NCBI RefSeq assembly: GCF_001044425.1
Contig: NZ_LFML01000156.1
Location: 1-42,615 of the forward strand
Direction of reading: 5' to 3'
Length of the DNA: 42,615 nucleotides
Origin: Streptomyces roseus
GTDB lineage: Bacteria > Actinomycetota > Actinomycetes > Streptomycetales > Streptomycetaceae
Part shown: piece by piece, positions 1-7,469 of the stretch
Layout of the letters: the number at the start of each line of letters is the position of its first letter
How positions within the stretch are numbered: position 1 is the stretch's first letter
The notes under the pieces: generated by a model
Told to the model about the DNA's origin: nothing
Seen by the model: the letters and a program-made list of their open reading frames with translations, nothing else
Database searches by the model: none
Made by a program: the position numbers and the translations under genes

Positions 1-57
1 CACAACCGGCACACGGGAACACCCACCACCCGCTCGCTGATCGCCTACGACCACTGA
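1..57 (+). CDS. Possible C-terminal end of an upstream gene
   Basis: Frame 1 is open from the window edge to a TGA at 55-57 and encodes 18 residues ending SLIAYDH. The fragment is too short to assign to a family, and the other plus-strand frames are also open for part of the way. In Streptomyces a DksA/TraR-type gene often precedes lspA, but this tail does not resemble the basic tail I expect for that protein. It is listed only because the stop is followed by a gene-free, inverted-repeat-bearing region that could be its 3' flank. Confidence 0.25.
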   Translation, partial: HNRHTGTPTTRSLIAYDH

Positions 58-79
58 CCCGAGCACTTCGGACTTACTC

Positions 80-149
80 GTCTAGGCCCTGTCGTTCGGA
101 CATGCCAGGCGCCCCGGGCCCGCCATGATCCGAAAGACACGGCCCAGAC
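80..149. repeat. Imperfect 70-bp inverted repeat
   Basis: Left arm 80-110 and right arm 120-149 are near-complementary over about 27 bases. Each arm carries a version of GGCC-TGTC-TTCGGA-CATG with scattered single mismatches and one indel. It lies between the possible upstream stop codon and lspA. It could be a strong terminator hairpin for the upstream gene, or a short MITE-like remnant. No target duplication is obvious at its ends and no T-tract follows. Confidence 0.55.
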
Positions 150-193
150 GCCGGGCCCGGCTCGCGGGCGGTGACCGCCGGGCTGCCGCTGCC

Positions 194-234
194 GGCTGAC
201 CCTGACGTACTCTCGTGTCCCGTCAGGGTCAGCC
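194..234. promoter_or_regulatory. Perfect 14-bp inverted repeat upstream of lspA
   Basis: Arms 194-207 and 221-234 are exact reverse complements (core CTGACCCTGACG) separated by 13 bases. The right arm ends 25 bases before the lspA GTG at 260. On the plus strand it would form a stable hairpin in the lspA leader or, if upstream of the transcription start, serve as an operator. There is no U-tract, so it is not a typical terminator. Confidence 0.55.
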
Positions 235-259
235 TGTTCGAGCTAGTCGAGGGACTCAC

Positions 260-820
260 GTGGCAGAGGCGGAGAGCATCATCGGTACGCCGGAGGTCGG
301 GGACGACGCCCAGCCGGAGTCCGCCGCGCCCAGGGGGCGCCGGCGGATCGTCGCGCTGCTGGTCGTCGCGCTGCTCGCCTACCTGCTCGACTTCGGCAGC
401 AAGATGCTGGTCGTCGCGAAGCTGGAGCACCAGCCGCCGATCCGGATCATCGGTGATCTGCTGAAGTTCGAGGCGATCCGCAACCCGGGCGCCGCGTTCG
501 GCTTCGGCGAGGCCTTCACCATCATCTTCACCTGCATCGCGGCCACCGTGATCATCGTGATCGTGCGGCTGGCCCGGAAGCTCTACAGCCTGCCGTGGGC
601 GATCGCGCTGGGCCTGCTGCTCGGCGGCGCGCTGGGCAACCTCACCGACCGGATCTTCCGTTCGCCGGGGGTGTTCCGCGGTGCCGTGGTCGACTTCATC
701 GCTCCCGCGCACTTCGCCGTCTTCAACCTCGCGGACTCGGCGATCGTGTGCGGCGGCATCCTGATCGTGCTGCTGTCGTTCAGGGGTCTGGACCCGGACG
801 GCACCGTCCACAAGGACTGA
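260..820 (+). CDS. lspA: Lipoprotein signal peptidase (signal peptidase II)
   Basis: 186 aa. LspA is the membrane aspartyl protease that removes the signal peptide of diacylglyceryl-modified prolipoproteins, cutting before the lipid-modified cysteine. The basic N-terminal tail (about 30 residues) is followed by four hydrophobic segments near residues 30-50, 84-102, 112-125 and 160-174. Family motifs are present: the NPGAAF box near residue 75 and the catalytic pair, Asp145 in VVDF and Asp159 in FNLADS. GTG 260 is chosen because it gives the usual streptomycete N-terminus and has a GAGGG-like ribosome site at 250. An in-frame GTG at 215 would lie inside the perfect inverted repeat. rluD follows 107 bases downstream on the same strand. 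Confidence 0.95.
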   Translation: MAEAESIIGTPEVGDDAQPESAAPRGRRRIVALLVVALLAYLLDFGSKMLVVAKLEHQPPIRIIGDLLKFEAIRNPGAAFGFGEAFTIIFTCIAATVIIVIVRLARKLYSLPWAIALGLLLGGALGNLTDRIFRSPGVFRGAVVDFIAPAHFAVFNLADSAIVCGGILIVLLSFRGLDPDGTVHKD

Positions 821-828
821 TCCGGGTC

Positions 829-894
829 TCGTCGCGGGCTCTTCGGGGGCTCGTCACGGGCTCCCGGCGGGTTCGTCACGGGCTCATCGCGGGA
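829..894. repeat. Three 22-bp tandem repeats in the lspA-rluD gap
   Basis: The 13-mer TCGTC(G/A)CGGGCTC occurs at 829-841, 851-863 and 873-885, an exact 22-base period. The last 9 bases of each unit are looser but G-rich. The array ends about 22 bases before the putative -10 element of rluD. Twenty-two bases is about two helical turns, so a regulator could bind all three copies on one DNA face; simple repeat expansion is the alternative. Confidence 0.7.
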
Positions 895-915
895 CGGGTG
901 CGCCGTCGAGTCCTG

Positions 916-928
916 CATACTCGACGGG
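916..928 (+). promoter_or_regulatory. Putative -10 element of rluD (leaderless start)
   Basis: CATACT at 916-921 lies six bases before the GTG at 928, and no purine-rich ribosome site is visible. Transcription would therefore begin at or next to the start codon. A 6-bp inverted repeat (GTCGAG at 905-910, CTCGAC at 920-925) flanks the hexamer. Confidence 0.4.
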
Positions 929-1869
929 TGAGTACGATTCCCGAGATCCGCACCCTGCCCGTTCCCGATGGCCTCGAAGGCGAGCGCGTGGACGCCGCCA
1001 TCGCCCGTATGTTCGGTTTTTCCCGGACGAAGGCGGCCGAGCTCGCCGCCGCGGGGAAGGTGTCGGTCGACGGCAGCGTCGTCGGGAAGTCCGAGCGCGT
1101 GCACGGCGGCGCCTGGCTCGAAGTCGAGATGCCCGCGCCGCCGCGGCCGGTCGAGCTCGTCGCCGAGCCGGTCCCCGGCATGGAGATCGTCCATGACGAC
1201 GACGACATCGTCGTGATCATGAAGCCGGTGGGCGTCGCCGCCCACCCGAGCCCCGGCTGGACCGGCACCACCGTCATCGGCGGCCTCGCCGCAGCCGGCT
1301 ACCGGATCTCCACCTCCGGTGCCTCCGAGCGCCAGGGCATCGTGCACCGCCTCGACGTCGGCACGTCCGGCCTGATGGCCGTCGCCAAGTCCGAGCGCGC
1401 GTACACCTCCCTGAAGAACCAGTTCCGCGAGCGCGTCGTCGACAAGCGCTACCACGCGCTCGTCCAGGGCCACCCGGACCCGATGAGCGGCACGATCGAC
1501 GCGCCGATCGGCCGCCACCCCAGCGCGGACTACAAGTGGGCCGTGACCCAGGAGGGCAAGCCCTCCGTCACCCACTACGACCTGATCGAGGCCTTCCGCG
1601 CCGCCTCGCTCCTCGACATCAAGCTGGAGACCGGGCGCACGCACCAGATCCGCGTGCACATGTCCGCGCACCGCCACCCGTGCGTCGGCGACCTCACCTA
1701 CGGCGCCGACCCGACGGTGGCGAAGCGGCTGGGTCTGACCCGGCAGTGGCTGCACGCGGTGCGGCTCGGCTTCGAGCACCCCTCGGACGGCCGGTGGGTG
1801 GAGTTCGAGAGCACCTACCCGGCGGACCTCCAGCACGCGCTGGACGTGATCCGGGCGGAGAGCGAGTGA
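928..1869 (+). CDS. rluD: RluA/RluD-family 23S rRNA pseudouridine synthase
   Basis: 313 aa. It converts specific uridines to pseudouridine, most likely in 23S rRNA as in the RluD group. The N-terminal S4-like RNA-binding domain spans about residues 15-80 (SRTKAAELAAAGKVSVDG). The catalytic domain follows, with the signature GIVHRLDVGTSGLM whose aspartate, Asp143, is the expected nucleophile, and the late family motif GRTHQIRVH. GTG 928 is chosen because it begins the conserved N-terminus; the frame is open further upstream but through the tandem repeats. It shares the GTGA stop-start overlap with the acetyltransferase gene, so the two are translationally coupled. The exact target uridine cannot be read from sequence. 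Confidence 0.92.
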   Translation: MSTIPEIRTLPVPDGLEGERVDAAIARMFGFSRTKAAELAAAGKVSVDGSVVGKSERVHGGAWLEVEMPAPPRPVELVAEPVPGMEIVHDDDDIVVIMKPVGVAAHPSPGWTGTTVIGGLAAAGYRISTSGASERQGIVHRLDVGTSGLMAVAKSERAYTSLKNQFRERVVDKRYHALVQGHPDPMSGTIDAPIGRHPSADYKWAVTQEGKPSVTHYDLIEAFRAASLLDIKLETGRTHQIRVHMSAHRHPCVGDLTYGADPTVAKRLGLTRQWLHAVRLGFEHPSDGRWVEFESTYPADLQHALDVIRAESE

Positions 1870-2336
1870 CCTCGGCCGCCGAGGTCCGGGTCGCCGTCTC
1901 GGAGCAGGACCTGAAGGCCTGCTTCGCCGTGCGGACCGAGGTGTTCGTGGTCGAGCAGTCCGTGCCGGAGTCGATCGAGTACGACGCGTACGACGCCGTC
2001 GCGGTGCACGTGCTGGCCGTGTCGCCGCACGGGGAGCCCCTGGGCACCGGCCGGCTGCTGCACGGACCGGCCGCGCTCGCCAAGACCGGCGGCGACCCGG
2101 CGGTCGGCTCCCTCGGGCGGCTGGCCGTGCGCGAGGCCGCGCGCGGTCTGGGCGTCGGTGTGGCTCTGGTACGGGCGATCGAGGCCGAGGCGCTCCGGCT
2201 CGGCCTGTCGGCCGTGGACCTCGGCGCGCAGACGCACGCCCTCGGTTTCTACGAGGCGCTGGGGTACGAGGCCTACGGCCCGGAGTTCGAGGACGCGGGC
2301 ATCCCGCACCGGGCGATGCGCCGCGGCCTGCCGTAG
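1866..2336 (+). CDS. GNAT-family N-acetyltransferase
   Basis: 156 aa. A single GNAT domain that should transfer an acyl group from acyl-CoA to an amine. The region LGRLAVREAARGLGVG (about residues 78-93) contains the R-x-x-G-x-G/A loop that binds the CoA pyrophosphate, and the C-terminal HALGFYEALGYEAYG matches the usual motif B end. The N-terminus (FAVRTEVFVVEQSVPE) is typical of the ElaA-like subgroup. The substrate is unknown. It starts at GTG 1866 inside the rluD stop (GTGA), so it is probably expressed as the last gene of the lspA-rluD unit. No terminator is evident in the 147 bases before the antiporter gene. Confidence 0.88.
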   Translation: MTSAAEVRVAVSEQDLKACFAVRTEVFVVEQSVPESIEYDAYDAVAVHVLAVSPHGEPLGTGRLLHGPAALAKTGGDPAVGSLGRLAVREAARGLGVGVALVRAIEAEALRLGLSAVDLGAQTHALGFYEALGYEAYGPEFEDAGIPHRAMRRGLP

Positions 2337-2483
2337 CCCCGGCCGCGCGGGTCCGGGGGCCGCGGAGTGTCGCCGGACCGCCGGGCCCGTCCTCTGCTCC
2401 GGCGGGGGCGGCCGAGCAGCCAGGTGGGGGAGGCCACGTCGGGGCGGGCTCATCCGCGCCCGGACGTGGGGCAGGGTGATGGA

Positions 2484-4076
2484 GTGGATCAGCTCGCTCT
2501 GCTTTTCGTACTGCTGCTCGGCGCCGTGGTCAGCGTGCCGCTCGGGGACCGGCTCGGGCTGCCCGCGCCCGTCCTGATGACGGTCGGCGGGGTCGCGCTC
2601 GCCCTGGTGCCGGCCGTCCCGAACGTCGACATCCCGCCCGAGTACATCCTGCCGCTCGTCCTGCCCCCGCTGCTCTACGCCTCGGCGCAGCGCACCTCCT
2701 GGCGGCAGTTCGCCGCCAACGTCCGGCCCATCCTCCTGCTCGCCGTGGCCCTCGTCTTCGTCACGACGGCCGCCGTCGCCGCCGTCGCGCACGCCGTCGT
2801 CCCCGGCCTGCCGCTCGCCGCCGCGGTCGCGCTCGGCGCCCTCGTGGCCCCGCCCGACCCGGTCGCCGCGACCGCCGTCGCCGGCGCGCTCGGGCTGCCG
2901 CGGCGCATGGTGTCGATCCTGGAGGGCGAGGGCCTCTTCAACGACGTCACCGCCATCGTCCTCTACCACGTGGCCATCTCCGCCGCCGTCAGCGGCACCT
3001 TCTCCTGGCCCGACGCGCTGGGGGAGTTCGTCCTCTCCGCGGTGGTCGCCGTGGCCGTCGGGCTCGGACTGGGCTGGGCCACCAACGCGCTCATGAGCAG
3101 GCTCGGCGACGCCACGCTCCAGATCGGGCTGACGCTGCTCGTCCCCTTCGTCTCGTACGTGGTGGCCGAGGAGCTCCAGGGATCGGGGGTGCTGGCCGTA
3201 CTCACGACGGCACTGTTCCTCGCCGAGTACGCCTCCGACGCGGACGACGTGCTGGGGCGGCTCGCCGGGCACACGTTCTGGGAGGTCGTGGACATGCTGG
3301 TCACGGGCGTGGCGTTCGGGCTGATCGGCCTGGAACTGCACAACGTGTTCGGCGTCGCGGCCGGCCGCGAGTGGGAGATGGTCGGGTGGGCGGCCGCCGT
3401 GACCGCGGTCGTGGTCGGCGTACGGCTGCTGTGGCTGCTGCCGGCCGGCTGGCTGGCCAAACGGCTGCACAAGCGGCGCGACTACGACGAGGAGATCCCG
3501 CTGAGCTGGCGGGAGAGCGTGGTCATGTGGTGGGCCGGGATGCGCGGAGTGGCCTCGGTGGCCCTGGCGCTGGCCATCCCGCTGAAGGTGGACGGCGGGG
3601 CGCCGTTCCCGGCGCGGGACCAGATCATCTTCATCGCCTTCGCCGTGATCATGGTGACGCTGATCTGCCAGGGGCTGACCCTGCCGCGGCTGGTGCGGCT
3701 GCTGGGCGTGGAGGCCGACGAGGACGCCGAGCGGGAGACGGAGCGGAGGCTGGCGATCCGCGCGGCGAAGGCCGCGAAGCGGAGGCTGAAGGAGATCGAG
3801 GAGGTGGAGGACCTGCCGTCGGACCTGGTGGAGGTGCTCTACCGGCGGGCGTACGACGTGGGGGCCAGGATCAGCCCCGACATGGTGGACGAGGAGCGGC
3901 GGGAGGCGTACGCGAAGCGGGTGGAGCGGATCCGGGACGTCCAGCGGATCCAGCGGGAGATGATGTCGGCCGCCCGGCACGAGGTGCTGGCCGCGCGCAG
4001 CGAGCCGGGCGCGGACCCGGAGATCGTGGACCGGGTCCTGCGCCACCTCGACGTCCGCAGCCTCCGCAGCAGCTGA
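2484..4076 (+). CDS. CPA1-family Na+/H+ (cation/proton) antiporter
   Basis: 530 aa. An integral membrane exchanger of the NhaP/CPA1 type, expected to expel Na+ or K+ in exchange for protons. About 12 hydrophobic segments fill residues 1-410. The transport-core motifs are present: GALVAPPDPVAATAV (ion-binding Asp) and the following LEGEGLFNDVTAIVL with the ND pair. The charged C-terminal 110 residues are cytoplasmic and helical, rich in Arg and Glu. GTG 2484 is chosen because it places the first helix (LALLFVLLLGAVV) directly after the start, as in homologues; upstream in-frame codons encode Arg/Pro-rich sequence unlike a membrane protein. The ribosome site is weak. It converges on the dehydratase gene. 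Confidence 0.92.
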   Translation: MDQLALLFVLLLGAVVSVPLGDRLGLPAPVLMTVGGVALALVPAVPNVDIPPEYILPLVLPPLLYASAQRTSWRQFAANVRPILLLAVALVFVTTAAVAAVAHAVVPGLPLAAAVALGALVAPPDPVAATAVAGALGLPRRMVSILEGEGLFNDVTAIVLYHVAISAAVSGTFSWPDALGEFVLSAVVAVAVGLGLGWATNALMSRLGDATLQIGLTLLVPFVSYVVAEELQGSGVLAVLTTALFLAEYASDADDVLGRLAGHTFWEVVDMLVTGVAFGLIGLELHNVFGVAAGREWEMVGWAAAVTAVVVGVRLLWLLPAGWLAKRLHKRRDYDEEIPLSWRESVVMWWAGMRGVASVALALAIPLKVDGGAPFPARDQIIFIAFAVIMVTLICQGLTLPRLVRLLGVEADEDAERETERRLAIRAAKAAKRRLKEIEEVEDLPSDLVEVLYRRAYDVGARISPDMVDEERREAYAKRVERIRDVQRIQREMMSAARHEVLAARSEPGADPEIVDRVLRHLDVRSLRSS

Positions 4077-4080
4077 GGGT

Positions 4081-4100
4081 CCGGCCCTGACGGCGGCCGG
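4081..4100. terminator. Small GC hairpin between convergent genes
   Basis: CCGGCC at 4081-4086 pairs with GGCCGG at 4095-4100 across an 8-base loop. It sits in the 27-base gap between the antiporter stop and the stop of the minus-strand dehydratase. It is short, so only a weak candidate for a shared terminator. Confidence 0.35.
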
Positions 4101-4103
4101 GGG

Positions 4104-5120
4104 TCAGACCTCGTAGCGGGACGGGGCGAAGAGGCCGGGGTTCGCGGCGATCCACTCCGAGGTGCGGGCCAGCCCCTCCGTGAGGCGGACCCGCGGCTTC
4201 CAGCCCGCCCACTGCCGGGCACGGGAGTTGTCCGACAGGAGGCGCTGGACCTCACTGCCCGCCGGCCGCAGGCGGGACGCATCCACCACCACCTTCGCCT
4301 CGCGGCCCGAGGCCGCGATCAGCGCCCGCGCCAGCTCCCCGATCGAGATCTCCTCGCCGGTGCCGAGGTTGACCACCTCGCCCAGCGCCCGGTCGCACTG
4401 CGCCACCGCCAGGAAGCCCTCGGCCGTGTCCGTCACGTACGTGAAGTCCCGCGTCGGGGTCAGCGAGCCCAGCCGGACCTCCCGCGCGCCCGCGTGCAGC
4501 TGCGCCAAGACCGTCGGGATCACGGCCCGCGCCGACTGGCGGGGCCCGTACGTGTTGAACGGCCGGACCACGGTCACCGGCAGCTCGAACGCGTGGTGGA
4601 AGGAGAGCGCCATCATGTCCGCGCCGATCTTCGACGCCGAGTACGGGGACTGCGGCTGGAGCGGATGCGATTCCGCTATCGGGGCCGTCAGCGCCGTCCC
4701 GTAGACCTCGCTGGTGGACGTGTGCACCAGGCGGCGCACCCCGTGCCGGCGGCAGGCCTCCGCCATGTTCTCCGTACCGGTCACGTTCGTCTGCACGTAC
4801 GCGCCCGGCGAGGCGTAGCTGTACGGGATCCCGATCAGCGCCGCCAGGTGGAACACGGTGTCGCAGCCCTCGACCGCGTCGCTGACCCGGCCCGCGTCGC
4901 GGATGTCGCCCGCCCACATCTCCACCGGCCCGCCGGGGTCGGCGAGGTGGTGCGCCAGGTGGCCCTTCTGCGCGTACGGCTTGTAGTGGACGAAGGCGCG
5001 GACCCGGGCGCCGCGCTCCACCAGCAGGTCGACCAGGGTGGACCCGATGAACCCCTCGGCTCCGGTGACGAGGACCGTGCGGCCGGTCCAGGGGTTCACG
5101 GTGTTCGCTGCGGTGTTCAT
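4104..5120 (-). CDS. LegB-like NAD-dependent sugar-nucleotide 4,6-dehydratase/epimerase
   Basis: 338 aa, extended short-chain dehydrogenase fold. The NAD-binding loop TGAEGFIG is at residues 19-26, the catalytic region has TSTSEVYG (134-141), and the Tyr-Lys pair is Tyr160 and Lys164 in YSASK. The stretches FHLAALIGIPYSYASP, SPYSASKIGAD, RPFNTYGPRQSARAV and LGSLTPTRDF closely match, from memory, the NDP-GlcNAc 4,6-dehydratases of legionaminic-acid pathways (LegB) rather than GalE or RmlB. The expected product is a 4-keto-6-deoxy amino sugar nucleotide. Its ATG overlaps the stop of the MurG-like gene by four bases (ATGA), so the two are co-translated. No aminotransferase or acetyltransferase of the pathway lies nearby, so the end product is unknown. 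Confidence 0.85.
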   Translation of the reverse strand: MNTAANTVNPWTGRTVLVTGAEGFIGSTLVDLLVERGARVRAFVHYKPYAQKGHLAHHLADPGGPVEMWAGDIRDAGRVSDAVEGCDTVFHLAALIGIPYSYASPGAYVQTNVTGTENMAEACRRHGVRRLVHTSTSEVYGTALTAPIAESHPLQPQSPYSASKIGADMMALSFHHAFELPVTVVRPFNTYGPRQSARAVIPTVLAQLHAGAREVRLGSLTPTRDFTYVTDTAEGFLAVAQCDRALGEVVNLGTGEEISIGELARALIAASGREAKVVVDASRLRPAGSEVQRLLSDNSRARQWAGWKPRVRLTEGLARTSEWIAANPGLFAPSRYEV

Positions 5121-6301
5121 ACGTGCTCCAAGGTGGGAAGGGGGAGGCCGGCCACGCGGAGGACCTCCGCCGCCAGCAGTTCGGCGGCCCGGGCGTGCGG
5201 GCCGGGGTCGGCGGCCCCGGCCATGGAGGCCAGCCGGGCCGGATCGGCCAGCAGCGGGCCGAGGAGGACCGCCAGCCGGTCGGCGGTGGTCGCGTGGTCC
5301 GGCAGCAGCAGGCCCGCCCCCGCGTCGACGAGGACCCGGGCGTTGTGGGTCTGGTGGTCGCCGGGGGCGTGCGGGTACGGGACGAGCACGGCCGGGACCC
5401 CGGTCGCCGCCAGCTCGGCCACGGTCGCGGAGCCGGCCCGGCACACCACCAGGTCGGCGGCCGCGTACACGAGGTCCATCCGGTCCAGGTACGGCACGGC
5501 CCGGGCGATCCGCTGCCCGCCGCAGGCGGCGAGGTCGGCGGCGGTGTCCGCCAGCGCCCGCGGGCCCGTCTTGATCAGCAGCTGTACGTCGTCCCGCCCC
5601 TGCCAGAGCCCGGCCAGCCCGACCGCGGCCCCGGTCAGGCGGACCGCGCCCAGGCTGCCGCCGTTGAAGACGACCAGGCGGCGGCCGTCGGGGACGTGCA
5701 GGGCCCGCCGGGCCTCGGCGCGCAGCGCCGCCCGCTCCGGCCGGGAGCGCTCCGCCAGCCGTGCGAGGGCCGCCGAGATCGGCATTCCGGTGGTCAGCGC
5801 CCGCGCCCCGCCCGCCAGATGGGTGCGGCTGCGGTCGAAGGCCACGGCGACGTGCGGGGTGAGCCGGGCCGCGAACCGGTTGGCGCGGCCCGGCACCGCG
5901 TTGGACTCGTGGATGAGGGCCGGCAGCCCGGCCATCCGCGCCCCCAGCACGGCCGGCGCGCTCGGGTAGCCGCCCATGCCGACGACGGCGTGCGCGCCCT
6001 GGGCCCGGATCACCGAGCGCGCCTGCCCGGCCGAGCGCAGCAGCGCGGCCGGGAGAAGGTAGCGCTTCGCGCCGAGCGAAGGGTCGAACGGGATCATGTC
6101 GACGGTGTGCAGGCGGAATCCGGCGCCCGGGACCAGCTCGGTTTCCAGGCCCCGCTCGGTCCCGATGAACGAGACCACGGCATCCGGAACGGCCGCGCGC
6201 AGGGCCTCGGCGAGGGCGAGCCCGGGGTAGATGTGGCCGCCGGTGCCGCCCGCGCCGATCACCACGGACAGGGGTCGGAGGGAGGTGCGTCGTGTGGTCA
6301 T
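5117..6301 (-). CDS. MurG-like family 28 glycosyltransferase (second MurG)
   Basis: 394 aa. It resembles MurG, which adds GlcNAc from UDP-GlcNAc to lipid I at the inner membrane face. MurG hallmarks are present: GAGGTGGHIYPGLALAEAL (residues 16-34, His23), GMGGYPSAPAVLG, HESNAVPGRANR (HEQNAVPGLANR in MurG), NGGSLGA, and the donor-site block TVAELAATGVPAVLVPYP followed by DHQTHNA. It differs from true MurG in several of these boxes and lies outside the dcw cluster, so it is probably a paralogue acting on another lipid-linked acceptor or donor. Its ATG is at 6301, and its natural upstream region is cut by the IS element 37 bases away. The adjacent dehydratase suggests that the transferred sugar is modified. 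Confidence 0.85.
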   Translation of the reverse strand: MTTRRTSLRPLSVVIGAGGTGGHIYPGLALAEALRAAVPDAVVSFIGTERGLETELVPGAGFRLHTVDMIPFDPSLGAKRYLLPAALLRSAGQARSVIRAQGAHAVVGMGGYPSAPAVLGARMAGLPALIHESNAVPGRANRFAARLTPHVAVAFDRSRTHLAGGARALTTGMPISAALARLAERSRPERAALRAEARRALHVPDGRRLVVFNGGSLGAVRLTGAAVGLAGLWQGRDDVQLLIKTGPRALADTAADLAACGGQRIARAVPYLDRMDLVYAAADLVVCRAGSATVAELAATGVPAVLVPYPHAPGDHQTHNARVLVDAGAGLLLPDHATTADRLAVLLGPLLADPARLASMAGAADPGPHARAAELLAAEVLRVAGLPLPTLEHV

Positions 6302-6323
6302 GGGCGCAGCCTCCCGGTGCGCC

Positions 6324-6338
6324 CTAAGAAGGTTCTAA
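6324..6338. promoter_or_regulatory. Left part of a disrupted direct-repeat operator
   Basis: CTAAGAAGGTT begins at 6324, and a second CTAAG begins at 6335, exactly 11 bases later. The IS element interrupts the second copy after CTAA. Joining 6338 to 7468 restores CTAAGAGGTTC followed by TCTCAGAACC, giving three related half-sites. Tandem sites at 11-base spacing are typical of OmpR/PhoB-type regulators, and such a regulator is encoded immediately beyond the IS. Confidence 0.5.
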
Positions 6339-6350
6339 GAGGTCGTTTTA
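6339..6350 (+). repeat. Left terminal inverted repeat of the IS element
   Basis: GAGGTCGTTTTA, identical to the complement of 7453-7464. It is preceded directly by the TAA target duplication. Confidence 0.9.
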
Positions 6351-6360
6351 TCCCGCTGTT

Positions 6361-7230
6361 TCATCCCGGCATGGGATGGTTCGTGGATATTTTTGGGTCG
6401 CGCCAGGAGATGGTGTTCTCGCCGGTGATGCGGCGGGCCATGAGGTCGGTCATGGCTAGGCTGACCAGGGCTTCGGAGCGGGTGGTCAGGGTTTCGTAGT
6501 CGCGGGCCAGGCGCCGGCGGAGCATGAGCCAGCCGTAGGTCCGCTCCACTGCCCAGCGCTTGGGGATCGGGGTGAAGCCCCTGGTCCCGGGCTTGCGGAC
6601 GGTGATTTCCATGTCGATGCCGAGGGCGGCGGCATGCTCGACGAGATGCTGACGGTAGCCGCCGTCGACCCACACCTTCCGAACGGTGGGGTGTTCGGCT
6701 GCGACCTGGTCGATGAGGCGGGTGCCGGCGACGGAGTCCTGGACGCTGGCTGCTGTGACCAGCACCGCGAGGAGGAGGCCGAGAGTGTCGGTGACGATGC
6801 TTCGTTTGCGGCCCGCGATCTTCTTGCCCGCGTCGATGCCCTGACTTGCGGCAGGCACGCTGGTGGAGGTCTTGACGCTCTGCGCGTCGATCACACACGC
6901 CGATGGCTGCGCGTCCCGTTCTTCCTTCTCCCGCAGCAACTGGCGGAGGAGGCCATTGAGCTGGGCAAATATCCCCTCCTCCGCCCACCTGGCGAAGTAG
7001 CCGTAGACGCTTTGGTGCGGCGGGAAGTCATGCGGCAGGTAGGCCCACTGACAGCCGGTGCGGTCCACGTAGAGGATCGCGTTCATGATCTCGCGCAGGT
7101 CATGCCGCGGTGGTCGGCCGAAGTCCAGAGCCCGGCCACGGCGCTCGAAACGCCACGCCGACAGCACCGGCTCGATCAACTCCCAGCGAGCATCGGACAG
7201 ATCACTCGGATACGGACGTCGCGTCGTCAT
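6361..7230 (-). CDS. IS5-family DDE transposase with DUF4096-type N-terminus
   Basis: 289 aa. The N-terminal YPSDLSDARWELIEP is the DUF4096 domain seen in IS5-family transposases. The catalytic DDE triad can be placed at VIDAQSVKTS (Asp), VWVDGGY (Asp) and AVERTYGWLM (Glu, in the YREK-like position). GRKRSIVTDTLGLLLAV is also typical. ATG 7230 is chosen because MTTRRPYPSDLSD is the usual start in streptomycete relatives; the frame stays open for 23 more codons upstream. No strong ribosome site is visible, which is common for transposases. No frameshift or stop interrupts it. The stop codon lies 22 bases inside the left end. Confidence 0.93.
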   Translation of the reverse strand: MTTRRPYPSDLSDARWELIEPVLSAWRFERRGRALDFGRPPRHDLREIMNAILYVDRTGCQWAYLPHDFPPHQSVYGYFARWAEEGIFAQLNGLLRQLLREKEERDAQPSACVIDAQSVKTSTSVPAASQGIDAGKKIAGRKRSIVTDTLGLLLAVLVTAASVQDSVAGTRLIDQVAAEHPTVRKVWVDGGYRQHLVEHAAALGIDMEITVRKPGTRGFTPIPKRWAVERTYGWLMLRRRLARDYETLTTRSEALVSLAMTDLMARRITGENTISWRDPKISTNHPMPG

Positions 7231-7452
7231 GAATCCGGCGTACCGCGACGGACCGAGTGCGCCCAGGCGCACAGCCGCGACACCCGAAGCACGGGCCACC
7301 GAGGGCCGGACATCCTGGAATGAGACGGGAACAGGACCCGTCCCGCCCCACTCGCCACCCCACCCGTCCCACAGCCATCCACTGCATACGTGGCCACGAC
7401 CGCACCACGACCGATCATCTTGAAAATCACACCAAAATAGGCTGATGAAGAT

Positions 7453-7464
7453 TAAAACGACCTC
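7453..7464 (-). repeat. Right terminal inverted repeat of the IS element
   Basis: TAAAACGACCTC, the exact complement of 6339-6350. It is followed by the TAA duplication at 7465-7467. Confidence 0.9.
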
Positions 7465-7469
7465 TAAGA

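Larger units (their letters stand above)
6339..7464 (-). mobile_element. IS5-family insertion sequence, apparently intact
   Basis: 1126 bp. The ends carry a 12-bp perfect terminal inverted repeat, GAGGTCGTTTTA at 6339-6350 and its complement at 7453-7464. It is flanked by a 3-bp direct duplication TAA (6336-6338 and 7465-7467), which fits the TNA target preference of IS5/IS427-type elements. One transposase gene occupies most of the element on the minus strand. The 234 bases from the transposase start to the right end hold no convincing gene. The outer 45 bases are AT-rich compared with the chromosome, which supports recent arrival. Perfect repeats and an unbroken transposase suggest a recent, possibly active copy. 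Confidence 0.92.

Noticed and set aside
7227..7430. Open frame in the right end of the IS element as a second transposase gene
   Set aside because: The transposase is complete in one frame, and this translation has no insertion-sequence motif.
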